Part shown: positions 42,150-51,103 of the stretch, piece by piece
Layout of the letters: the number at the start of each line of letters is the position of its first letter
How positions within the stretch are numbered: the stretch's first letter is position 1
NCBI GenBank assembly: GCA_017465605.1
Contig: JAFTVW010000007.1
Coordinates: forward strand, 124,001 to 188,000
Direction of reading: 5' to 3'
DNA: 64,000 nt
Source: Alistipes sp.
Lineage (GTDB): Bacteria; Bacteroidota; Bacteroidia; Bacteroidales; Rikenellaceae
Translations under genes and position numbers: made by a program
Notes under the pieces: generated by a model
Seen by the model: only the letters and a program-made list of their open reading frames with translations
The model's database searches: none
What the model was told of the DNA's origin: nothing

Positions 42150-42311
42150 GAAGCTGTCTAACAAGGCTCTTTTGTTGTTTCTCTTGCCCGACAAATCCTC
42201 ACATACCCAGAGTATGCTGCGGTTTGTCGGGCTTCGAGGGCCTAAAAATAGCTCTTGTTATACAACTTCTGAGATAGATGTGGTTGTCCGACAAACTTGT
42301 TGGACAACCAC
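42150..42311 (+). repeat. Composite palindromic repeat, copy A
   Basis: A 120-base module (42150-42269) with terminal inverted repeats GAAGCTGTCTAACAAGG and TTGTTATACAACTTC. The inner stem CCCGACAAA pairs with TTTGTCGGG around CATACCCAGAGTATG. After ten bases comes a 32-base palindrome (42280-42311), GTGGTTGTCCGACAAA then CTTGTTGGACAACCAC. The unit matches copy B (24054-24215) in reverse complement with the same length and internal spacing. It fills most of the 511-base gap between manC and the OPT transporter gene. Confidence 0.85.
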
Positions 42312-42357
42312 ATTTTTATTGCATTTTCATTCTCAAACAACCTTTTTCTTTCACATC

Positions 42358-42389
42358 TTTTCCTTTTTAAGGAAAAATCCTTACTTTTG
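42358..42389 (+). promoter_or_regulatory. Promoter region of the OPT transporter operon
   Basis: TACTTTTG (42382-42389) fits TAnnTTTG. A small hairpin, TTTTCCTT-TTT-AAGGAAAA (42358-42376), sits just upstream in the place of the -33 element. The leader to the start codon is about 100 bases. Confidence 0.45.
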
Positions 42390-42493
42390 TATTATGGCTT
42401 ATTGTTGCGGAATATTAGCCAAAAAGAGTATTTGGTAAAAAACACGCCACAACACCCGACAACGACAAAATATTAACAAAAAACAATAAATTT

Positions 42494-44437
42494 ATGGAAC
42501 AACAGAAACAAAACGTATCTCTACCCGACAACGCATATCGCGAACTAAAACCGGGTGAGGAGTACAAACCTCTTATGCCAGCAAGTTCTACACCTGCTGA
42601 GGTAACACCCTACTCAGTTACAATGGGTGTGGTTATGGCAATTATCTTTTCAGCAGCTGCTGCCTTCCTCGGTTTGAAGGTGGGTCAGGTATTTGAAGCA
42701 GCTATTCCTATCGCCATCATCGCCGTTGGTATGGGAACTGTGTTGGGCAAAAAGAATATGCTCGGGCAGAATATCATCATTCAGTCAATCGGAGCATCAT
42801 CGGGCGTTATTGTCGCAGGTGCTATCTTCACCCTGCCTGCGCTCTACATCTTGGGACTTGATGCCGAGTTCTATCAGATTTTCCTTTCATCAATGTTGGG
42901 TGGTGTTTTGGGTATCGTGCTACTCATTCCATTCAGGAAATATTTCGTAAAGGAGATGCACGGCAAATACCCATTCCCTGAGGCTACGGCCACTACCGAA
43001 GTTTTGGTATCGGGCGAAAAAGGTGGCAATCAAGCTAAGTTATTGGCCATAGCTGGTATTATCGGAGGTCTCTACGACTTTGCCGTAAGCACATTCGGAG
43101 CGTGGACCGAGGTCGTTTCGACCCGTATTTCGGCATTCGGCGAGATGTGTGCCGACAAGTTCAAGGTTGTATTCTCGCTTAATACGGGAGCTGCCGTATT
43201 GGGTTTGGGATATATCATTGGCTTGAAATATGCAGTCATCATCACTGCTGGTTCTTGCCTTGTTTGGTTTTTGATTGTACCTTTGATTGGTTCTGTATCA
43301 CCCGATGCTGCAACTCTCTCTCCTGAGAGCATCTTCACCGACTATGGTCGTCCACTCGGTATTGGAGGTATTGCAATGGCAGGACTTATCGGTATTATTC
43401 GTCAAGCAGGTATCATTCGTCAGGCTATCGGTCTTGCCGTTAGCGAGCTATCTTCAAAGAAGGGTGCAGGCGTCGCTGAAGTGGAGCGTACTCAGCGTGA
43501 CCTACCAATGAAGCTGATTCTTACGATCCTCATTGCGGCACTTCTCACAACTCTCGTATTCTTCCACTTCGGATTGCTCGGCAATGGAATGCAGAGTATT
43601 GTAGCGTTGCTTATCGTGTTTGTAATTGCATTCTTGTTTACTACCGTTGCTGCAAATGCAATCGCTATTGTAGGTACAAACCCTGTATCGGGAATGACAC
43701 TTATGACGCTTATCCTCAGCTCACTTGTATTGGTAAGTATCGGCCTTAACGGCACCGAGGGTATGACCGCAGCTTTGATTATCGGCGGTGTGGTATGTAC
43801 TGCACTCTCAATGGCGGGAGGTTTTATCACCGACCTTAAAATCGGTTATTGGCTCGGTACAACCCCCAAGAAGCAGGAGGGTTGGAAATTCCTCGGCACT
43901 TTTGTTTCGGCAGCTACCGTTGCTGGTGTAATGCTGGTATTGAACGACACATACGGCTTTACTGGCGATAACGCTTTGGTTGCACCTCAGGCTAATGCTA
44001 TGGCAGCCGTAATCCAACCTTTGATGACAGGAGGCTCAACACCTTGGGCTCTCTACTTTATGGGTGCTGCGTTGGCATTGGTATTGACAGCTATCGGTGT
44101 TCCCGCATTGGCATTCTCGCTCGGTATGTTTATCCCGATGTATTTGAATGCTCCACTTGTTGTAGGAGGTTTAATTGCTTGGTTTGTATCGAATCGCTCG
44201 AAAGATGAGAAACTCAACAAAGCACGTTTCGACAGAGGAACACTTATCGCATCAGGATTTATCGCTGGTGGAGCTTTGATGGGTGTCGTATCGGCAGTAT
44301 TGAAGTTTGTAGGCGTTGAGTGGTTTATGAGCGATTGGGCTGAGTCGAAGAGCGCAGAGTGGTTGGGTCTTGTGATGTACACCGCACTGATTATCTATAT
44401 GGCTTGGCACACAATGAAGGCCAAAAAGGAGGAGTAA
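42494..44437 (+). CDS. OPT-family oligopeptide transporter
   Basis: A 647-residue inner-membrane transporter with about 14-16 helices. The N-terminus YRELKPGEEYKPLMPASSTP and the block VMAIIFSAAAAFLGLKVGQV are typical of the bacterial OPT family, which imports oligopeptides or metal-peptide complexes with protons. The next gene is peptidase T, 60 bases on and on the same strand, so imported tripeptides may be cut there. This link is inferred from order alone. Confidence 0.92.
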   Translation: MEQQKQNVSLPDNAYRELKPGEEYKPLMPASSTPAEVTPYSVTMGVVMAIIFSAAAAFLGLKVGQVFEAAIPIAIIAVGMGTVLGKKNMLGQNIIIQSIGASSGVIVAGAIFTLPALYILGLDAEFYQIFLSSMLGGVLGIVLLIPFRKYFVKEMHGKYPFPEATATTEVLVSGEKGGNQAKLLAIAGIIGGLYDFAVSTFGAWTEVVSTRISAFGEMCADKFKVVFSLNTGAAVLGLGYIIGLKYAVIITAGSCLVWFLIVPLIGSVSPDAATLSPESIFTDYGRPLGIGGIAMAGLIGIIRQAGIIRQAIGLAVSELSSKKGAGVAEVERTQRDLPMKLILTILIAALLTTLVFFHFGLLGNGMQSIVALLIVFVIAFLFTTVAANAIAIVGTNPVSGMTLMTLILSSLVLVSIGLNGTEGMTAALIIGGVVCTALSMAGGFITDLKIGYWLGTTPKKQEGWKFLGTFVSAATVAGVMLVLNDTYGFTGDNALVAPQANAMAAVIQPLMTGGSTPWALYFMGAALALVLTAIGVPALAFSLGMFIPMYLNAPLVVGGLIAWFVSNRSKDEKLNKARFDRGTLIASGFIAGGALMGVVSAVLKFVGVEWFMSDWAESKSAEWLGLVMYTALIIYMAWHTMKAKKEE

Positions 44438-44497
44438 AACAGCACTCTTATAATTAATGCACAACTTTAAGTAAACGAATATAAATAGTTGAAAAAT

Positions 44498-45715
44498 ATG
44501 GAATTAAAAGATAGATTTTTGAAATACGTTTCGTTTGACACTCAGTCTGACGAGAATAGCACAACATTCCCCTCTACCGACAAGCAACTCGTATTGCTCA
44601 ATTTCTTGGCCGACGAGATGCGCACATTGGGTCTGCAAGATGTAACGGTTGATAAATATGGATACGCAATGGGGACAATCCCCGCATCGGAAGGTTACGA
44701 GAATGCACCCGTCATTGGTTTCATCTCACACGTTGACACGTCGCCCGATATGAGCGGCAAAGATGTTAAGCCCCGCATTATCGAGAGCTATGACGGTGAG
44801 GATATTATGCTCAACGCATCGCTTACGATGAAGGTTTCAGATTTTCCCGAACTGAAAGGATTTGTTGGTCATACGCTTATCCATACCGACGGCACTACCC
44901 TTTTGGGAGCTGACGACAAAGCTGGCTGCGCCGAGATTATGACCGCTACCGAGTATCTGATGTCGCACCCCGAAATCAAGCATGGCAAGATTCGCATCGG
45001 CTTCACTCCCGACGAGGAGATTGGTCGCGGAGTAGATTACTTCGACGTAAAGGCATTTGGTGCCGACTTTGCCTACACAATGGACGGAAGTGCCGAGGGA
45101 GAATTGGAGTATGAGAATTTCAATGCTGCTGCTGCCACAATCGAGATTCAGGGTCGCAACGTACACCCCGGATATGCAAAGGATAAGATGATTAACGCCA
45201 TTCAGGTTGCTTGCGAGTTGAATGCGTTGTTACCAGCAGTTGAGCGTCCTGAACACACAACAGGCTATGAGGGTTTCTACCACTGTGTAGGATTCAACGC
45301 TACGGTAGAGAATGCAAAGATATCGTACATCATTCGTGACCACGATAGCGAGAAGTTCGAGCAGAAGAAGGTCTATATTTGGAGCTGTGTTGATTTGTTG
45401 CAGAAACGATACGGTGAGGAGGTTTTGAAACTCACACTCAAAGACCAATATTTCAATATGCGCAAGATGGTTGAGCCTCACCCACAGGTAATCAACAAAG
45501 CCATCGAGGCGATGCGTATGGCCGATGTTGAGCCACTAATCAAACCCATTCGTGGAGGTACCGATGGCGCAAGGTTGTCGTTTATGGGACTTCCCTGCCC
45601 CAACATCTTCACAGGCGGTATGAACTTTCACGGTAAGTTTGAGTATTGCTCGCTCAATACTATGCAAAAGGCTATGAACGTTATTATAAATCTGGCTCAG
45701 TTGTGGGCTAAATAG
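44498..45715 (+). CDS. pepT: Peptidase T (tripeptidase)
   Basis: A 405-residue M20B zinc aminopeptidase that removes the N-terminal residue of tripeptides. The motifs are GFISHVDTSPD (metal His and Asp), TTLLGADDKAGCAEI and GFTPDEEIGRGVDYF (catalytic Glu pair). The C-terminal FHGKFEYC histidine closes the metal site. The ATG at 44498 begins MELKDRFLKY; a TTG three codons upstream is less likely. It forms a probable unit with the OPT transporter before it and the flavin reductase eight bases after. Confidence 0.94.
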   Translation: MELKDRFLKYVSFDTQSDENSTTFPSTDKQLVLLNFLADEMRTLGLQDVTVDKYGYAMGTIPASEGYENAPVIGFISHVDTSPDMSGKDVKPRIIESYDGEDIMLNASLTMKVSDFPELKGFVGHTLIHTDGTTLLGADDKAGCAEIMTATEYLMSHPEIKHGKIRIGFTPDEEIGRGVDYFDVKAFGADFAYTMDGSAEGELEYENFNAAAATIEIQGRNVHPGYAKDKMINAIQVACELNALLPAVERPEHTTGYEGFYHCVGFNATVENAKISYIIRDHDSEKFEQKKVYIWSCVDLLQKRYGEEVLKLTLKDQYFNMRKMVEPHPQVINKAIEAMRMADVEPLIKPIRGGTDGARLSFMGLPCPNIFTGGMNFHGKFEYCSLNTMQKAMNVIINLAQLWAK

Positions 45716-45723
45716 AGTTTTGT

Positions 45724-46236
45724 ATGCAGGATTTTATAGAGATTGACCCCAAACAGATTAGCGACAACTTCATAAAGGCCATCGGCTCGGATTGGGCTCT
45801 TGTTACGGCAGGCGACCACGTTGAGCAGAATACGATGACTGTTTCGTGGGGCGGCGTGGGTGTTATGTGGAATTATCCCGTTGCTATTGTCGTAATTAGG
45901 CCACAACGCTATACCTTCGAGTTTACAGAGCGTTGCGACAAGCTTACTCTATCATTTCTCCCAGAGCAGTACCGCAAGGCTTTGACCTATTGCGGCACAC
46001 ATTCGGGTCGCGATGAGGATAAAATCAGCAACGCTGGGCTTTCGGTCACATTCACCGAGGAGGATACCCCCGCCATTGCCGAGGCTCGACTTGTTTTGGA
46101 GTGTCGCAAGCTATACACCGACACTATCAAAGCCGAGAACTTCATTGAACAAGGTATTGTGGAGAGGTGGTATCCTGAGTCAGATTTCCATAAAGTTTAT
46201 GTATTGCAGATAACCAACGCATATATCAAGAAATAG
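45724..46236 (+). CDS. Flavin reductase-like FMN-binding protein
   Basis: A 170-residue split-barrel protein of the flavin reductase family. Features include DWALVTAGDHVEQNTMTVSW near residue 25, the strand VAIVVIRPQRYTFEFTE and a C-terminal VYVLQITNAYIKK. It probably binds FMN and moves electrons from NAD(P)H. The reaction is unknown. It starts eight bases after pepT and ends one base before nadE, so all three are cotranscribed. Confidence 0.85.
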   Translation: MQDFIEIDPKQISDNFIKAIGSDWALVTAGDHVEQNTMTVSWGGVGVMWNYPVAIVVIRPQRYTFEFTERCDKLTLSFLPEQYRKALTYCGTHSGRDEDKISNAGLSVTFTEEDTPAIAEARLVLECRKLYTDTIKAENFIEQGIVERWYPESDFHKVYVLQITNAYIKK

Positions 46237-46237
46237 T

Positions 46238-48172
46238 ATGAATCGATACGGATATTTCAAGGTAGCCGCCATCGTTCCAGAGGTCAAGGTTGCCTATTGC
46301 GAGTACAACGCCGACCGAATTATCGAGATGACGCAGAAAGCAGCCGAGCGAGGAGTGCGAGTTGCGGTATTTCCGGAGCTATGTGTTACGGCATATAGTT
46401 GTGGAGATTTATTCACCAAACGATTGCTCTTCGACAAAGCCGAAGAGGCCATTTCACGCATAGCAAAGGCCACTGACGAAGCACCTATTGTAGCAATCGT
46501 AGGAGCTCCCATAGCCTATGCCGACAGATTATTTGATTGTGCAGTGGTAATTTCACAAGGCGAGATATTGGGTATCGTTCCCAAAACAGAGCTCTCGACT
46601 CAGGGCGAATCAAACGAGCCACGTTGGTTCTCTTCATCAAAAGAATTGATGGGGGAGATTTGTGAGATTGATTATGCTGGGCAATATGTGGCATTTGGAG
46701 AGGATTTGCTCTTCTCGGTTAATGGTGTAGATTTTGGCGTGGAGATTGGCGAAGATTTGTCGGCGTTAATCACGCCTTCTACACTCAAAGCGAAAGTGGG
46801 AGCAAAAATAATCTTCAACCTTGCAGCCACAGCGGAGTTAGCTGGCAAGCGTGCAAAATTAGCAGCAACCATAAAAGAACACTCTGCACGCACTCATACG
46901 GGATATGTATATGCTTCGGCTGGTTGGGGCGAATCATCGGCCGATGTATTATACGCAGGGAATGCCTTTATAGCCGAGCAAGGCGAGATGTTAGCCGAGG
47001 GCAAACGTTTTGCGATGGATAGCCAAATGATTGTAAGCGACATTGATATAGAAGCTTTGGACTCGGCCCGAAGGACAAGCGGATTGTCGTTTTCAAATCG
47101 AGAAGCTACAAACCTCACCACCATCGAAATCTCATTGCCAATGAGCCTATTAGATGAAAATGAGTTGGACAGAGAGATTGACCCAATGCCATTTATACCT
47201 CACGATGAAACAAAGCGCGCTGCTTGGTGCGAAGAAATTTTCGAGATTCAGACTCACGCCTTAGCTAAACGTATGGCACACACTCATTGCAAGTGCGCCG
47301 TAATTGGTATTTCAGGAGGATTGGACTCTACGCTGGCTCTATTGGCAACTGCTCGCACGTTTGATAAATTGGAGCTCGACCGCAAAGGCATAATTGGAGT
47401 TACAATGCCAGGCTTTGGCACCACCGACCGTACTTATAACAACGCTGTAACACTCATCAAGGAGTTGGGCGTTACCTTCCGCGAAATACCGATTGCCGAT
47501 GCTTGTCGTCAACACTTCAAGGATATTGGACTCGCGGAGGGTGACCGCTCGGTAACATACGAAAATGCACAAGCTCGTGAGCGCACCCAAATTCTGATGG
47601 ATATTGCCAATATGGAGAATGGTATGGTTATCGGCACAGGCGATATGAGCGAATTGGCTTTGGGTTGGGCAACTTACAACGGAGACCAAATGTCGATGTA
47701 TGGAGTTAATTGCTCTGTTCCCAAAACGCTGATGCGCTATATGGTTGAGTGGGTTGCAGATAACGAGCCTAATCAGAAGGTGAGCAATGCTCTGCACGAT
47801 GTGGTGGCAACACCCGTAAGCCCAGAGTTATTGCCTGCCGATGGTGAGGGTAAAATAGCTCAAAAGACCGAGGACTTGGTTGGTCCATACGAGTTGCACG
47901 ACTTTTTCCTCTACAACTTCATTGGCAACGGATTCTCGCCTGCAAAGATTACGATGTTGGCCGAAAAGGCTTTCAAAGGTAGCTACGACCGCCCCACCAT
48001 CGTACATTGGATAAAGATATTCTTCCGTAGATTTTTCACCCAGCAATTCAAGCGTTCTGCCGCACCCGATGGTCCAAAAGTGAGCAACGTCTCAATCTCA
48101 GCCAAAGGTGATTGGAGAATGCCTGCTGATGCAACAGCTTCTATATGGCTGAGCGAGTGCGAAAAATTATAA
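46238..48172 (+). CDS. nadE: NAD synthetase with a degenerate glutaminase domain
   Basis: A 644-residue two-domain enzyme that converts deamido-NAD to NAD. The C-terminal synthetase domain is intact: CAVIGISGGLDSTLALLATA and GTGDMSELALGWATYNGDQM. The N-terminal nitrilase-type glutaminase domain keeps Glu47 (VFPELCVTAYSCGDLF) and Lys116 (GIVPKTE). The nucleophile cysteine is replaced by Gly171 in FGVEIGEDLS, where glutamine-dependent homologues have EICEDLW. The spacing 47/116/171 equals the 52/121/176 triad I recall for the M. tuberculosis enzyme. Other glutaminase residues near the lysine and the NLSAS motif are also changed. The enzyme should therefore use free ammonia. Confidence 0.9.
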   Translation: MNRYGYFKVAAIVPEVKVAYCEYNADRIIEMTQKAAERGVRVAVFPELCVTAYSCGDLFTKRLLFDKAEEAISRIAKATDEAPIVAIVGAPIAYADRLFDCAVVISQGEILGIVPKTELSTQGESNEPRWFSSSKELMGEICEIDYAGQYVAFGEDLLFSVNGVDFGVEIGEDLSALITPSTLKAKVGAKIIFNLAATAELAGKRAKLAATIKEHSARTHTGYVYASAGWGESSADVLYAGNAFIAEQGEMLAEGKRFAMDSQMIVSDIDIEALDSARRTSGLSFSNREATNLTTIEISLPMSLLDENELDREIDPMPFIPHDETKRAAWCEEIFEIQTHALAKRMAHTHCKCAVIGISGGLDSTLALLATARTFDKLELDRKGIIGVTMPGFGTTDRTYNNAVTLIKELGVTFREIPIADACRQHFKDIGLAEGDRSVTYENAQARERTQILMDIANMENGMVIGTGDMSELALGWATYNGDQMSMYGVNCSVPKTLMRYMVEWVADNEPNQKVSNALHDVVATPVSPELLPADGEGKIAQKTEDLVGPYELHDFFLYNFIGNGFSPAKITMLAEKAFKGSYDRPTIVHWIKIFFRRFFTQQFKRSAAPDGPKVSNVSISAKGDWRMPADATASIWLSECEKL

Positions 48173-48211
48173 CTCAACAAAATAAGTTCAAAGCAAATTT
48201 TGACTAACATT

Positions 48212-48811
48212 ATGAAAAAGATACTGATATTGACCATCGCTGCATTGGCCTTCGCCTGCACAGAGGCATCTGCCCAGAGTTGGCTTGATGCACTGAAAAG
48301 TGCTGCTTCAACAGCAATCGATAAGGTTACGGGTGGCAAACTCACCGAAAAAGCGATTGTCGGAACTTGGAGCTACACCCAACCCGGAGTAAAGCTCTCG
48401 TCAAGCGACACATTATCGGAATTGGCAGCATCGGCAGCCTCATCGACTATGCAGAGCAAGTTGGCAACCTACTACACAAAGGTAGGAATCAAGGCTGGTA
48501 CGTGCAGTTTCACGTTCAATTCCGACGGTACTTTCACCTCGAAGTTCGGACAAAAGAGCGCAAGCGGAACATACACCTTCGATGCTTCGACCTATAAACT
48601 TTCGCTCAAATACAACAGCGGAATATTTAATATGGGGGCTATCCCTGCATACGCCTATATGAATGGCTCAAACTTACAGATTGTCTTTCCGATAGATAAG
48701 TTGCTGACGATTCTCACATCGCTCGGTTCGAGTATCGATTCACTCTCGACAATCACCACCTTGTTGCAGAAATACGATAGTGTAAAAATCGGTTTTGAAT
48801 TTAAGAAATAG
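48212..48811 (+). CDS. DUF4923-family secreted protein, first paralogue
   Basis: A 199-residue protein with a signal peptide ending in ACTEASAQSW and a lipocalin-like beta-rich body: IVGTWSYTQPGVKL, FTFNSDGTFTSKFG and GTYTFDASTYKLSLKY. It fits the Bacteroidales DUF4923 family, for which no function is known. The start at 48212 begins the signal peptide. A similar gene follows after 18 bases. Lipid or small-ligand binding is only a guess from the fold-like pattern. Confidence 0.82.
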   Translation: MKKILILTIAALAFACTEASAQSWLDALKSAASTAIDKVTGGKLTEKAIVGTWSYTQPGVKLSSSDTLSELAASAASSTMQSKLATYYTKVGIKAGTCSFTFNSDGTFTSKFGQKSASGTYTFDASTYKLSLKYNSGIFNMGAIPAYAYMNGSNLQIVFPIDKLLTILTSLGSSIDSLSTITTLLQKYDSVKIGFEFKK

Positions 48812-48829
48812 ATTGACACCCGACAAAGT

Positions 48830-49420
48830 ATGAAGAAATTTTCGATTTTATTACTCGGCATTATACTCTTTGCCTTGCCCGCAAACGCTCAATCGTGGGG
48901 AGATATGCTAAAAGGCCTATTGGGCAGCGAAACGACATCTCAACCTGCGGTCAAGGTTGAATACCCAACAGCCAAACAAATTGTCGGCAAATGGGTTTAT
49001 CAGCAGCTCGATATGGATTATACGGGCGATAGTGCAATTGCTTCGATGGGTGTCTCTACGGCTAAAACCCAACTCGCGTCAGTTGCAGCTGCGGCAAAGC
49101 TAACATCTGGTAAGGATTATGTAAAACTCGCCAACAACGGGACATTCACATTGCATAGCGGCGAAAGAAAAATAGAGGGTAATTACACCTACTCGCCCAC
49201 AAACGGCAAACTGATAATCACCGTTAATGAGAAGCTAAAAGCAGAAGCTACGGTCACGCTTGTCGATGGGCAGGGCCGCATTATGTTCAATGCAAAGCAG
49301 GCTGCGCTTACGATTGAGCAACAATCAGAGTCGTTTAAGAATAACACGACATTCCGCCTTATGAAAGAGATTGTTATGGCCTATCCAGAAATCACGGTAG
49401 GAGCAATAATGAAGAAATAA
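48830..49420 (+). CDS. DUF4923-family secreted protein, second paralogue
   Basis: A 196-residue protein with a signal peptide (MKKFSILLLGIILFALPANAQ) and the same layout as its neighbour: short linker, IVGKWVYQQLDMDY, FTLHSGERKIEGNYTYS, then a strand-rich end. The two are clearly paralogous but diverged. The GH20 gene follows after 22 bases, so the three probably share a transcript. Confidence 0.82.
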   Translation: MKKFSILLLGIILFALPANAQSWGDMLKGLLGSETTSQPAVKVEYPTAKQIVGKWVYQQLDMDYTGDSAIASMGVSTAKTQLASVAAAAKLTSGKDYVKLANNGTFTLHSGERKIEGNYTYSPTNGKLIITVNEKLKAEATVTLVDGQGRIMFNAKQAALTIEQQSESFKNNTTFRLMKEIVMAYPEITVGAIMKK

Positions 49421-49442
49421 CCGCAATTAAACAACTGAGATT

Positions 49443-51092
49443 ATGAAACCAATGAAAGGCCTGAAAAGATGGTGTGTAATATTGGTAGCTTGTATGTTCG
49501 GCATAGCTGCATACGGTGCAACACCACAGCAACCCTCGCTTATTCCACTTCCAAAGAGCTTGAAAATGAGTGAAGGAGAATTCACATTTGGTAAAAAAAT
49601 CAATGCTATGGTTACACCACAAGCGGCAGAGGTATTCGAGCTCTTTGCAAAAGAGTTCAAGACCGCTACTGGTGTGATTATCAAGCAAACACAAAAATCA
49701 AATAAAGCACAGCTTGAACTACATCTCTCGCCCTCTTTGGCATCGGAGGCATATCGTTTGAAAGTAACTTCATCGAAGATTGAAATCTATGCTGCCGAGC
49801 CTGCGGGATTCTACTATGCACTTCAAACGCTCAAACAACTCTTGCCTCGCAACGTAATGGCCGCAGTAGCCGACCCATCAATTAGCGAGTGGAGCATTCC
49901 TTGCATAGAGATTGAAGATGAGCCACGTTTTGGTTGGCGCGGATTTATGCTCGACGAGGGTCGTCACTTCTTCGGAAAGGAGGCGGTAAAACGTGTGATT
50001 GACGTGATGGCATCTTATAAGATGAATCGTTTTCATTGGCATCTAAGCGAGGATCAGGGTTGGCGTATCGAAATCAAAAAGTATCCCAAACTTACAGAGG
50101 TTGGTGCTTGGCGTAGTAGCAAGGGCCTTGGATATGGAAAGGTCAAGCCCGACAACGAGCGATACGGAGGCTTCTACACACAGGAGGATATCAAGGAGAT
50201 TGTAGCCTATGCTAAGAGCCGTTTTATTGAGATTGTCCCCGAGATAGATATTCCGGGACATTCACAAGCTGCCGTAGCATCATATCCCGAATTCTTAGCC
50301 TGCGATCCACAAAATCCACACGAAGTATGGTGTTGGCAAGGTGTTTCAGCCGATGTAATTAACGTTGCAAACCCAAAAGCAGTGCAATTTGCAAAAGATG
50401 TTATAGACGAATTAATCGAACTCTTCCCCTACGGATATATCCACTTGGGAGGAGATGAGTGTCCAGTGGCAAAGTGGAAACAAAACGAGGATTGCAAGGC
50501 TCAACTCGCAGCGATTGGCTCGGAGAATTTCCGCGATTTGCAGATTAACTTCTACCGTCAATTAACCGACCACATCAAACAGAAGCCAACCGAGAAACAG
50601 CGCAAGTTGATATTCTGGAACGAGATTTTGTATGGTAATACTTCGATGCTCCCCAACGACATTACCATTATGGCGTGGGTTGGAGCCAACAGAGCTGCCG
50701 TAGAGGCCGCAAAACGAGGTCTAACGACAATTCTCTCTCCACAAATACCCTACTATATCAATCGCAAACAATCACCACTCCCCACGGAACCTATGTCGCA
50801 AGGACACGGCACAGAGAGTGTAGAGGCGGTGTATAACTATATTCCGATGCAGGGAGTAGCCGAAGAGTTGCGGTCGAAATATATGGGAGTACAGGCCAAC
50901 TTCTGGACCGAATGGGTGGTCGAGGAGTCGGTATTGCAATATTTGATGTTACCTCGTTTGGCAGCTGTTGCCGAAGCGGGCTGGACACCTCAGCAGAGTC
51001 GCAACTACGATGATTTTGTGCGTCGCCTGCAAGCCGAGAGCAAATACTACACACTCAAAGGCCTAAACTACGGCAAACACGTTATGAAATAA
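49443..51092 (+). CDS. Secreted GH20 beta-N-acetylhexosaminidase
   Basis: A 549-residue glycoside hydrolase with a signal peptide ending near AAYGATPQQ. The N-terminal GH20b domain (to about residue 150) precedes the catalytic barrel. The substrate-assisted pair is Asp338-Glu339 in IHLGGDECPVAKW; FHWHLSEDQGWRIEIKKYP and IVPEIDIPGHSQAAVASYP are also diagnostic. It releases terminal GlcNAc or GalNAc from glycans such as mucin, N-glycans or peptidoglycan fragments. The acyltransferase gene begins 11 bases after it. Confidence 0.95.
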   Translation: MKPMKGLKRWCVILVACMFGIAAYGATPQQPSLIPLPKSLKMSEGEFTFGKKINAMVTPQAAEVFELFAKEFKTATGVIIKQTQKSNKAQLELHLSPSLASEAYRLKVTSSKIEIYAAEPAGFYYALQTLKQLLPRNVMAAVADPSISEWSIPCIEIEDEPRFGWRGFMLDEGRHFFGKEAVKRVIDVMASYKMNRFHWHLSEDQGWRIEIKKYPKLTEVGAWRSSKGLGYGKVKPDNERYGGFYTQEDIKEIVAYAKSRFIEIVPEIDIPGHSQAAVASYPEFLACDPQNPHEVWCWQGVSADVINVANPKAVQFAKDVIDELIELFPYGYIHLGGDECPVAKWKQNEDCKAQLAAIGSENFRDLQINFYRQLTDHIKQKPTEKQRKLIFWNEILYGNTSMLPNDITIMAWVGANRAAVEAAKRGLTTILSPQIPYYINRKQSPLPTEPMSQGHGTESVEAVYNYIPMQGVAEELRSKYMGVQANFWTEWVVEESVLQYLMLPRLAAVAEAGWTPQQSRNYDDFVRRLQAESKYYTLKGLNYGKHVMK

Positions 51093-51103
51093 TATTATAT
51101 AAT

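Noticed and set aside
42155..42270. Possible short protein encoded across the palindromic repeat (SHTQSMLRFVGLRG)
   Set aside because: The frame simply crosses the hairpin. Copy C does not keep it, while the fold is kept, so it is a non-coding repeat.
42394..42438. A 14-codon open frame (MAYCCGILAKKSIW) just after the -7 element before the OPT gene, possible leader peptide
   Set aside because: Its ATG lies only four bases beyond the -7 element, at or before the expected transcript start, and there is no attenuator-like hairpin after it.
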